This document shows positions 45,060 to 51,755 of a DNA stretch of 51,755 nt, piece after piece. The stretch lies in contig NZ_JAATVV010000019.1 of assembly GCF_013184775.1 (NCBI RefSeq), positions 1-51,755 of the forward strand, written 5' to 3'. The notes under the pieces are model-generated. The model was not told the DNA's origin. It searched no databases and saw only the letters and a list, made by a program, of their open reading frames with translations. The stretch comes from Martelella sp. HB161492. Lineage in GTDB: Bacteria; Pseudomonadota; Alphaproteobacteria; Rhizobiales; Rhizobiaceae. A program made the position numbers and the translations under genes. Within the stretch, counting starts at the first letter, position 1. Each line of letters opens with the position of its first letter.

Positions 45060-46435
45060 TCTCCGGCAAATTCGGCATGGGTCGACAGATATTCGTCGAC
45101 CAGCGGCTCGGCACGCGAATAGGAGAGAACCAGCGGGTGGGCGACAAGAGCCTCGACCGCCAGATCGCGGCTTCGTGTGGCAATCGCACGGACCGCCAGA
45201 CGCTCATAACGCTTGATGTTGTGGATCAGCTGGGCGGGACCGTCAGGAATCGCGCCGATCTTCTTCGTCCTGATGCCATCGCCATCGACCACGCAGCTGA
45301 CCTCAACGACATCATCGTCTGCAAGTCCCTCAATAGCGCCGCCATTGCGCAGATTGAGGCCGATATGGCATTCAACACCGGTCTGCAGCGCGTCAATAAT
45401 GTTCAGAGCAACGCCTGCATAACCTTCGCCGACACCATCAGCCGCTTCCGAGCCGACCGCACGGATGGCCTTGTCGGCATCCTCCATGCTCGGCGCCTCT
45501 GGCCGAGCGTAATGCATATAAGTCGCTTCGCGCCGCTGTTCATAGGCGAAATAGGCTGAAAGCGCTGCTTCGGCATCGCGGTCGACACCGATCGCCGAGA
45601 GCTGCGCGACCAGATCGCGGTTGAGGTCACGCACCTCTTCGCCACGCGTGCGGGTATCGGCCTGAATATCGCCCAGCGCCTTTTCAGCATAGTAGAAATA
45701 GTAGAGATATTCGTTCAGCCACAGGCGATGGCGGCGGATGATCGCCGGATCGAAAATGCGCTGCGGCGTTTCGGCCAGAAAACTGTCATCGTCAAGAAGC
45801 CCCTGCAGGACCTCCTTGCCATCAACATAGGCCGCCCGCGTATAGGACAGGTGATTAAGCCCGAACACCTCCGCCTGAACCTCGCGCACGGAGACATCGA
45901 GTTTCTGGGCGACGGCTTCCTGCGCGGCGTTGGCGCCATCGCAGATGCCAACGACACGGTCAAAGCCGGCATCACTGAGGGCCTGGGCCACCAGGCCAGC
46001 CGGATTGGTGAAGTTGAAAAGCCAGGCATCAGGGCTGACGCGCTTCAGCAGACTTGCATATTCCGTAATGACGGGAATGCTGCGCAGAGCCATGGCGAAA
46101 CCACCCGGCCCGGTCGTCTCCTGCCCCAAAACTCCATGCGAGAGCGCGATACGCTCATCCTTGACGCGGCCATCCTCGCCACCAGGCCTGACCGTGGTCA
46201 CCACATAGTCGGCCCCCTCAAGCGCCCGCTCGGCGTCAAGCGAGGTGGTGATACGCACCGGAGACTGGACGCGACGGGTAATCTCCGCAGCTATTCCACC
46301 AAAGATCTCCAGCTTTTTCGCATCGACATCATGAAGGCAGATCTCCTTCAGCCCGCTGCGTTCCGCCCGGCGAAGGGCCGATGCCACAAAAAGGGGAGAC
46401 CTTACGCCGCCGCCACCAATCAAAGTCAGTTTCAC
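45050..46435 (-). CDS. GH4-family glycosidase, 6-phospho-beta-glucosidase-like
   Basis: This 461-residue enzyme has the NAD-binding motif LIGGGGVRSPLFVASAL at the N-terminus and the GH4 metal site: Cys in VGICDGANAA and His in VFGLNHLSY, the LNHLS form of the phospho-beta-glucosidase branch. GH4 enzymes cleave glycosides through a redox step at C3 using NAD and Mn, often on 6-phosphorylated substrates. It is the first gene of the transport operon, 33 bp downstream of the operator at 46468. It suggests the imported molecule contains a glycosidic bond. Confidence 0.9.
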   Translation of the reverse strand: MKLTLIGGGGVRSPLFVASALRRAERSGLKEICLHDVDAKKLEIFGGIAAEITRRVQSPVRITTSLDAERALEGADYVVTTVRPGGEDGRVKDERIALSHGVLGQETTGPGGFAMALRSIPVITEYASLLKRVSPDAWLFNFTNPAGLVAQALSDAGFDRVVGICDGANAAQEAVAQKLDVSVREVQAEVFGLNHLSYTRAAYVDGKEVLQGLLDDDSFLAETPQRIFDPAIIRRHRLWLNEYLYYFYYAEKALGDIQADTRTRGEEVRDLNRDLVAQLSAIGVDRDAEAALSAYFAYEQRREATYMHYARPEAPSMEDADKAIRAVGSEAADGVGEGYAGVALNIIDALQTGVECHIGLNLRNGGAIEGLADDDVVEVSCVVDGDGIRTKKIGAIPDGPAQLIHNIKRYERLAVRAIATRSRDLAVEALVAHPLVLSYSRAEPLVDEYLSTHAEFAGEWR

Positions 46436-46467
46436 GCTTGCACCTCAGATATAATCTGCGATGAGTG

Positions 46468-46485
46468 AACCTGTTATAACCAGAT
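46468..46485. promoter_or_regulatory. HutC/GntR-type operator, site 2
   Basis: The same 18 bases as at 38522-38539, located between the GH4 operon and the GntR gene. On the minus strand a TTGACA (46487-46492) abuts it, consistent with repression of the GH4 operon promoter. It may also control the GntR gene. Confidence 0.75.
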
Positions 46486-46559
46486 ATGTCAAGATAGGCT
46501 GTTGCCTTGAACCGCATTTTCATGCAACCAGTGACACGGGGAAATTTTTGCGGGAAACG

Positions 46560-47351
46560 ATGTCTGCTCGAACACCATCCATCAGCAGGGAAACCATGGA
46601 TCAGCTGGACCGAATGCGCCCGCTCGATCGTAGCGACCAGCAGCCGCTTTACCGTCAGGTGAAAGCGAGCATTCTCGAGGCGATCCGCGACGGCTCTCTT
46701 GCGCCCCACGCCAAGCTCATGTCGGAGCGCGAGCTTGTCAATTTCTATGGCGTCAGCCGCATCACCGTTCGTCAGGCGCTGATGGAACTGGTGCAGGAAG
46801 GACTTCTGCAAAGCCAGCCAGGCAAGGGCTTCTACGTCACGGGCAAGCACGAACCTTTCGAGCTTCACCTGCTGAAGAGCTTCACCTCAAATGCCATTGC
46901 CAAGGGCATGACCCCCGGCAGCCGGCTGATCGAGGCGAAGATCTGTCCGGCGCCTGCCGACATCACCCGGGCACTTTATCTGCCGGCGGCGGCGGACGTC
47001 GTGCTCTTGAAACGGCTGCGGACGCTCAACGGGACGCCGGTCGTCATTCAGTATGACTGGCTTGAACCCGGGCGCTGCCCTGGCCTGGTGACGCTGGACT
47101 GGTCCACCGGCAACCGCTCGCTCTACAAGGAACTCCACGAGCGCTACGGTCTGAGGCCGATGCGCGGACAGACGACCATCAGCGCGCGCTGCCCGGATGC
47201 GGAGGAAGAGCAGCTGCTTCAGCTTGAGCCGCGCTCTGCTGTGCTTACGCTCGACCAGGTCGCCTATGACGACGAAAATTACCCAATCAACGTCTCGACA
47301 TCCATCCATCACCCGCAACGCTATCCGCTGAGCATCCAGCAGGGCGAATAG
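46560..47351 (+). CDS. GntR-family regulator, HutC/UTRA subfamily
   Basis: This 263-residue regulator has a GntR winged helix-turn-helix (about residues 28-95: LMSERELVNFYGVSRITVRQALMELVQEGLLQSQPGKGFYV) and a C-terminal UTRA effector domain (about 105-255). UTRA proteins usually bind sugar phosphates, phosphonates or similar. The ATG at 46560 is chosen after GCGGGAAACG; a longer frame from 46461 would contain the operator itself, and ATG 46596 is another option. It is divergent from the GH4 operon and is the likely owner of both 18-bp operators. Confidence 0.9.
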   Translation: MSARTPSISRETMDQLDRMRPLDRSDQQPLYRQVKASILEAIRDGSLAPHAKLMSERELVNFYGVSRITVRQALMELVQEGLLQSQPGKGFYVTGKHEPFELHLLKSFTSNAIAKGMTPGSRLIEAKICPAPADITRALYLPAAADVVLLKRLRTLNGTPVVIQYDWLEPGRCPGLVTLDWSTGNRSLYKELHERYGLRPMRGQTTISARCPDAEEEQLLQLEPRSAVLTLDQVAYDDENYPINVSTSIHHPQRYPLSIQQGE

Positions 47352-47645
47352 CGCATCCTGCCCCAAGGCTGCGGCGGCGGATATGCGCGGACCGCTGCGC
47401 ATGCGCTGCCCCACCGCGATCAGCTTGACGACCGTTGATATCTGATTGAAAGCGCCAGCCCGGCCTTCTGGATGCGCTGTGCAAATCGCAGCTTCAGGTC
47501 CGCACGTCGTTTGGCGGACAAGACCTTTTATCCCGCTAATTTAGCGAAAAAAATCTGGTCAACTGAATGCATCATACATACAGTGTGACATGTAAAAATT
47601 TTCATATCTATTGAGATCTCATACCGCATAGTAAGGCAATTTTTT
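47352..47645. other. Intergenic region before the right autotransporter
   Basis: The last 125 bp are AT-rich and should contain the autotransporter promoter. An imperfect GTCCGC/GCGGAC stem at 47498-47519 followed by CTTTT could end the GntR transcript, but it is weak. No gene seen. Confidence 0.4.
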
Positions 47646-50600
47646 ATGCGTCAGCCCAGTGACGAGACGTATCCGCAATCTGCAAAAGCCCCCCGCCAAG
47701 ACAAAAACCGTTCCGGCAAGAACAGACACTTGTCGGCCAAAACAAGGTGGATCGCATCTTCCATCCTGTTCCAGACGACGGCCCTGGCAGGCACGCTGGC
47801 AGGCGTTCCCCTGCCCTTTTACAATCGCGGTTTCTATTCAAGGGCCTATGCGGCTGCGACCTGCACGCCATCATCGACAAGCGCCTATGCCAGCAAGGAT
47901 GACGACGTTTCCAACGTCACCTTCAAATGCACGATTTCCTCATCGACAACGGTGACATCGCCGCAATATGCCTATGGCGGTGCGATGACCTGGTATCGGT
48001 CCCCAACCCCTAAATATTCCGGCAGTTATGGCTATTACAACGATTACGATCGGTTCCCCGAACACGGTCAGCGCGGGCTCACTATTTCGCTGTATAATTA
48101 TGCCGATATCAGCATTACCGAAACCCAGGATATCTCGGCGCTGATTGCCTTTGATGCACCCTACGGCACCAATTACTATTCCAAGAGCCAGTCGGATGCC
48201 ATTCGAGTCATCTCTTTCGGCAGCAATACTCACTCCGGCGGTGACGACAAATACAGCGCCGGCGGAGACGCAGGCGCGATCACGATTGTCAATACGGGCA
48301 GCATTGCCAGCACCGTCGGCAACGGCATCTATGCAGTCAGTTCAGGCGGCTACCCTTACAACAATGCCGATGGCGGCTCCGCCGGCGCCATCACGATTAC
48401 CGATAGCGGATCGGTTTCGGCGGCCGGAACGGCAATCCTGGCAATCAGCCGCGGCGGGGCTTCGTCCGGTGGAACCGGCGGCAGCGGCGGCACGGTCACC
48501 ATTACCGTTTCCGGCGACGTCGACACGATCACGTCTACATCCGCAGGCGGCGGGATCTTTGCGGCCTCATATGGCGGCAACAATCTCTATCTGAGCGAAA
48601 AGCGTGTTTATGAATATTGGGGCAACTTGTACCAGAACTATATTCAGGGTGGTACAGGCGGGAATGCCGGCGACGTTTCCGTCACGCTCGGTTCCAGTAC
48701 CAACGTGTTCAGCGGCTCGATCATCACAACGTCATCCGCCAAGATCGCCAGCATCTGGACCCAGACCGGGCGGACCAGCGGCGCGGCGATTTCCGCAATC
48801 AGCTATGGCGGCTGGGGCAACATGATCCAGGCCAGCGCCACAGTCTTTGATGGAGGAGACGGCGGAAATGTCTATGTAACGATCTACGGCGCCTCCACCA
48901 CCACACTCAAGACCTCCGGCGACCATTCCGACGGCATTTTCGCGGCGAGCTATGGCGGTGCCAGCGTTTATGGCTATGGACATGGCAAGGCAGGCGGAAC
49001 AGCCGGCAATGTGGCCGTGTCGCTGACCGGCGGCGGGACGATCTATACGGCGGGCGCGCATTCGAGCGGCATCGTTGCCATGTCGCTGGGCGGCGCCGGG
49101 CAGGAAACGACCAAAGCCCAAAGCACCTCATCCAGTGGCGGTGTGGCGGGCAATGTCACCGTCAAGAATGATTTCGCCATTACGACGAAGGGCAACTATT
49201 CAAACGGGATCGTGGCCATTTCCGCCGGATCGGGCGGTGGCCTCTATGAATGGAGCGGTTACGAGGCGTTCAACTGGGGCAGCTACAGCCTTGGCTCCAA
49301 TACCAGCGGCAATGTCAGCGTCTATAACTATGCCTCGATTGTAACCTACGGCGTCGATTCCCATGGCATTGTCGCCATGTCGATCGGCGGCGGCGGCGGT
49401 ATACTGACCTCAACCTCGACGCTTTCCACAGACAGCTATGGCGCCCTGACCTCCAGTAGCAGCGCCCAGACGCTTGGCGGATCGTCGCAATCCGCAGATG
49501 CGGCAGCCGTCCTTGTCATCAACAAGGGATCGATCACCACCCATGGCGGCTATTCCTCGACGGATACGGATACCGATTCCAGCACCGATATCGGTGGCGG
49601 CATCGCAATCCTGGCCCAGTCGATCGGCGGCGGCGGCGGCAACAATGTCGGCAAGGGTGCCTCAGGCTATGTCGGCGGCAAGGGCGACGCCGATGGCGGC
49701 GGCACCGGCTCGGATGGTTCAACCGTCACGGTGAAGAACTATGCCACGCTGACGACCTATGGTTCGGAAGCGCACGGCATCGTGGCACAATCGATTGGCG
49801 GCGGCGGCGGCACCGGCCGCAACAACGTGGGTTTCTTCTATGCCGTTGGCGGCACAGGCGGATCCGGCGGCGATGGCGGCACGGCAAAAGTCTACAATGA
49901 GTCTGATATCGTCACCTATGGCGACTATGCCTCCGGCATCATCATCCAGTCGATCGGCGGCGGCGGCGGCACGGGCGGCTCTGCCACGGCATGGTCTGTT
50001 TTCGGTGGCTCTCTGGCCATCGGCGGAAGTGGCGGATCCGGCGGCGATGGCGGCGATGCGATCTACGAGAAAAGCAGCAGCGGAACGGTCACGACATCAG
50101 GTGATGGCGCGACGGCGGTCATCGTGCAGTCAATCGGCGGCGGCGGCGGCACGGGCGGTGCGGCAAAATCGGAAACCTCCGCCCTTGCCTTTACCATGGC
50201 CGTTTCAATCGGCGGACAGGGTGGCGAAGGCGGTGATGGCGGAACTGCGACGGCCTATGCAGCGGGAACCATCAAGACATCCGGGACGGACGCCACCGGC
50301 CTGCTGGTGCAGTCGATCGGCGGCGGCGGCGGCGATGGCGGAACATCAACGGCAAGCGCGCTCGCGCTCGGCGTACCACTGGACAGCAGCGGCCACGCCT
50401 TCTCGCTGTCGATCACGAATTCCATCGGTGGTTATGCCGGGGACGGCGGTAATGGTGGTGACGCCAAGGCCTGGGTGGAAAAAAGCGGTTCGATCGTGAC
50501 AACGGGCGATGGTTCGAACGGCTTGGTGGTTCAATCCATCGGCGGCGGGGGCGGCAATGGTGGCGATGCCACGGCCTCTTCTGCGACAGCGACAATCGCC

Positions 50601-51755
50601 AGCATCATGGCCGAGCTTTCCGGCGACTGGGCCGAGATCAAGGAGGCAACCGCCGACAAGACCTTCACGCTGAAGGTCGACAGCACGGTCGGTGGAACGG
50701 GGGGCGATGGCGGAACCGGCGGCTACGCCTACGCCCATAATATGGGCTACATCTATACCGGCGGAAATTTCGCCACCGGCATGCTCGTGCAATCGATTGG
50801 CGGTGGCGGCGGAACCGGCGGCAGTGGCGAAAGCGACACAATCGGCTTCTTCGAGGATTCGTCCGTTGCAATCTCTGTCAATCTCGGCGGCGGTTCCGGG
50901 TCTGGCGGCGATGGCGGAACGGCAAAGGCGGGGGTTGCCGATTCAGGCATCCTTGTTACCAAAGGCAACAACTCCAATGCACTCGTCGTTCAGTCGATCG
51001 GCGGCGGCGGCGGTATTGGCGGTGCCGGCGGCGGCGATATCGAGGCCGATACGACCGTCACGATCAGTGCCGGTGCGACGGGTGGCGACGGCGGCGACGG
51101 CGGCAAGGCCTATGCCTGGAACAATGGCAAGATTGTCACCTCGGGCGATGCCTCCAGCGGTGTCGTTGTCCAGTCCCTCGGCGGCGGTGGCGGTATTGGC
51201 GGCTCCGGCACCAGTTCCGTTTCCCATGCGAACTCGATCGACGCCGAACTGAAGGAATTCGAGAACTACCACATCTCCCTCGTCTATGCCGGGACGGTGG
51301 AAACCAAGCTGTCGGGCACTGCGGCCGCATCCGGTGGCGACGGCGGCAATGGCGGCATGGTGGTCTTCGGCACCAGGGTCAAGGGCAGCTCCGATTATTC
51401 CTACGGCAGCATCACGACGTCCGGCGCCCTTTCCCACGGCGTCGTTGCCCAGTCGATTGGCGCCGGCGGCGGCACCGTATCGCTCAGTTCGAACCAGACC
51501 ACCACCGAGAATGTTCTCGTCAACAGCATAACGGTCGATGCCTCCATTGCCCTTGGCTCAACATCGTCCGAAACCGGCGGAACAGGCGGTTCCGTCTATG
51601 CCTATGTCTCGAACATCTACACCTCAGGCTTTTCTTCCATCGGCGTCATTGCCCAATCGATTGGCGGCGGCGGCGGCATCGGCGTGATGAGCGGCTATGC
51701 GCCGACATCGCTTGCCGTGACGCTGGGTTCAACGGAATCGGACGCGGATGAAAGC
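47646..51755 (+). CDS. Giant autotransporter-type adhesin, 3' end off the window
   Basis: The frame is open for 1370 codons from the ATG at 47646 to the window end. AAGG lies 9 nt upstream of the start. Residues 1-70 form an extended basic n-region and hydrophobic core (TALAGTLAGVPLPFY) ending in AYAA, nearly the same as in the gene at 1-6144. The passenger carries the same glycine-rich modules (QSIGGGGG), at least a dozen copies, and aligns with the left paralogue module by module, for instance FSSIGVIAQSIGGGGGIG near the right edge. The barrel is not in the window. Likely a surface adhesin; its partner gene reads in the opposite direction. Confidence 0.9.
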   Translation, partial: MRQPSDETYPQSAKAPRQDKNRSGKNRHLSAKTRWIASSILFQTTALAGTLAGVPLPFYNRGFYSRAYAAATCTPSSTSAYASKDDDVSNVTFKCTISSSTTVTSPQYAYGGAMTWYRSPTPKYSGSYGYYNDYDRFPEHGQRGLTISLYNYADISITETQDISALIAFDAPYGTNYYSKSQSDAIRVISFGSNTHSGGDDKYSAGGDAGAITIVNTGSIASTVGNGIYAVSSGGYPYNNADGGSAGAITITDSGSVSAAGTAILAISRGGASSGGTGGSGGTVTITVSGDVDTITSTSAGGGIFAASYGGNNLYLSEKRVYEYWGNLYQNYIQGGTGGNAGDVSVTLGSSTNVFSGSIITTSSAKIASIWTQTGRTSGAAISAISYGGWGNMIQASATVFDGGDGGNVYVTIYGASTTTLKTSGDHSDGIFAASYGGASVYGYGHGKAGGTAGNVAVSLTGGGTIYTAGAHSSGIVAMSLGGAGQETTKAQSTSSSGGVAGNVTVKNDFAITTKGNYSNGIVAISAGSGGGLYEWSGYEAFNWGSYSLGSNTSGNVSVYNYASIVTYGVDSHGIVAMSIGGGGGILTSTSTLSTDSYGALTSSSSAQTLGGSSQSADAAAVLVINKGSITTHGGYSSTDTDTDSSTDIGGGIAILAQSIGGGGGNNVGKGASGYVGGKGDADGGGTGSDGSTVTVKNYATLTTYGSEAHGIVAQSIGGGGGTGRNNVGFFYAVGGTGGSGGDGGTAKVYNESDIVTYGDYASGIIIQSIGGGGGTGGSATAWSVFGGSLAIGGSGGSGGDGGDAIYEKSSSGTVTTSGDGATAVIVQSIGGGGGTGGAAKSETSALAFTMAVSIGGQGGEGGDGGTATAYAAGTIKTSGTDATGLLVQSIGGGGGDGGTSTASALALGVPLDSSGHAFSLSITNSIGGYAGDGGNGGDAKAWVEKSGSIVTTGDGSNGLVVQSIGGGGGNGGDATASSATATIASIMAELSGDWAEIKEATADKTFTLKVDSTVGGTGGDGGTGGYAYAHNMGYIYTGGNFATGMLVQSIGGGGGTGGSGESDTIGFFEDSSVAISVNLGGGSGSGGDGGTAKAGVADSGILVTKGNNSNALVVQSIGGGGGIGGAGGGDIEADTTVTISAGATGGDGGDGGKAYAWNNGKIVTSGDASSGVVVQSLGGGGGIGGSGTSSVSHANSIDAELKEFENYHISLVYAGTVETKLSGTAAASGGDGGNGGMVVFGTRVKGSSDYSYGSITTSGALSHGVVAQSIGAGGGTVSLSSNQTTTENVLVNSITVDASIALGSTSSETGGTGGSVYAYVSNIYTSGFSSIGVIAQSIGGGGGIGVMSGYAPTSLAVTLGSTESDADES

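Noticed and set aside
46461-46559. N-terminal extension of the HutC-type GntR gene
   Set aside because: It would encode the operator sequence itself and adds residues before the usual start of this family.

Overview
The window looks like chromosome or megaplasmid DNA of an alphaproteobacterium of the Rhizobiales, most likely Rhizobiaceae. It is GC-rich and dense with ABC sugar-uptake and catabolic operons. It holds two full copies and one half copy of a palindromic intergenic element that I recognise as RIME-like (Rhizobium intergenic mosaic element). No rRNA, tRNA, CRISPR array, phage or plasmid replication gene was seen. The genus was not determined.

Layout. (1) Both edges are occupied by giant autotransporter-type adhesin genes that are paralogues of each other: bases 1-6144 on the minus strand and 47646-51755 on the plus strand. 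They read outward, both run off the window, and they frame about 41.5 kb of metabolic genes. (2) 6394-8933: a LysR regulator, a secreted SnoaL-like protein and a DODA-type extradiol dioxygenase. (3) 9142-16383: an operon with an FAD oxidoreductase, a CUT1-type ABC sugar transporter and an IclR regulator, behind a 32-bp near-perfect palindrome. (4) 16525-21420: four exported proteins of unknown or LprI-like type around a perfect 20-bp lux-box-like dyad, plus a LuxR solo that keeps all six AHL-pocket residues. (5) 21919-27503 (minus): DeoC-like aldolase, PfkB kinase, AraC regulator, RbsD/FucU mutarotase, Gfo/Idh/MocA oxidoreductase and TIM-barrel isomerase. It has two promoters with the same AraC-type operator at the same distance from a -10 box. 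(6) 27735-36297: a non-phosphorylating deoxyhexose (L-fucose-like) pathway: MFS transporter, mutarotase, aldo-keto reductase, lactonase, enolase-superfamily dehydratase, DapA-like aldolase and FucO. A FadR-type GntR regulator sits in the middle, with matching operator sites at both outward promoters. (7) 36740-47351: a Na/Pi cotransporter, an inositol-monophosphatase-family phosphatase, a GDPD-family phosphodiesterase, a POPT-type ABC transporter, a PfkB kinase and a GH4 glycosidase under a HutC-type GntR. An identical 18-bp operator lies at both ends of this set.

How the parts work together. Blocks 3, 5, 6 and 7 are each a self-contained uptake or catabolic unit with its own regulator and visible operator. 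Block 6 reads as a near-complete route from a 6-deoxyhexose to pyruvate and 1,2-propanediol. Block 7 combines a transporter, a phosphodiesterase and a sugar-phosphate phosphatase, a logic known from agrocinopine (acc) catabolism, but adds a GH4 glycosidase and a kinase; I consider it the best candidate for an undescribed pathway. Block 4 is a candidate AHL-responsive secreted-protein locus. The outer adhesins suggest a surface, plant-associated or biofilm lifestyle.
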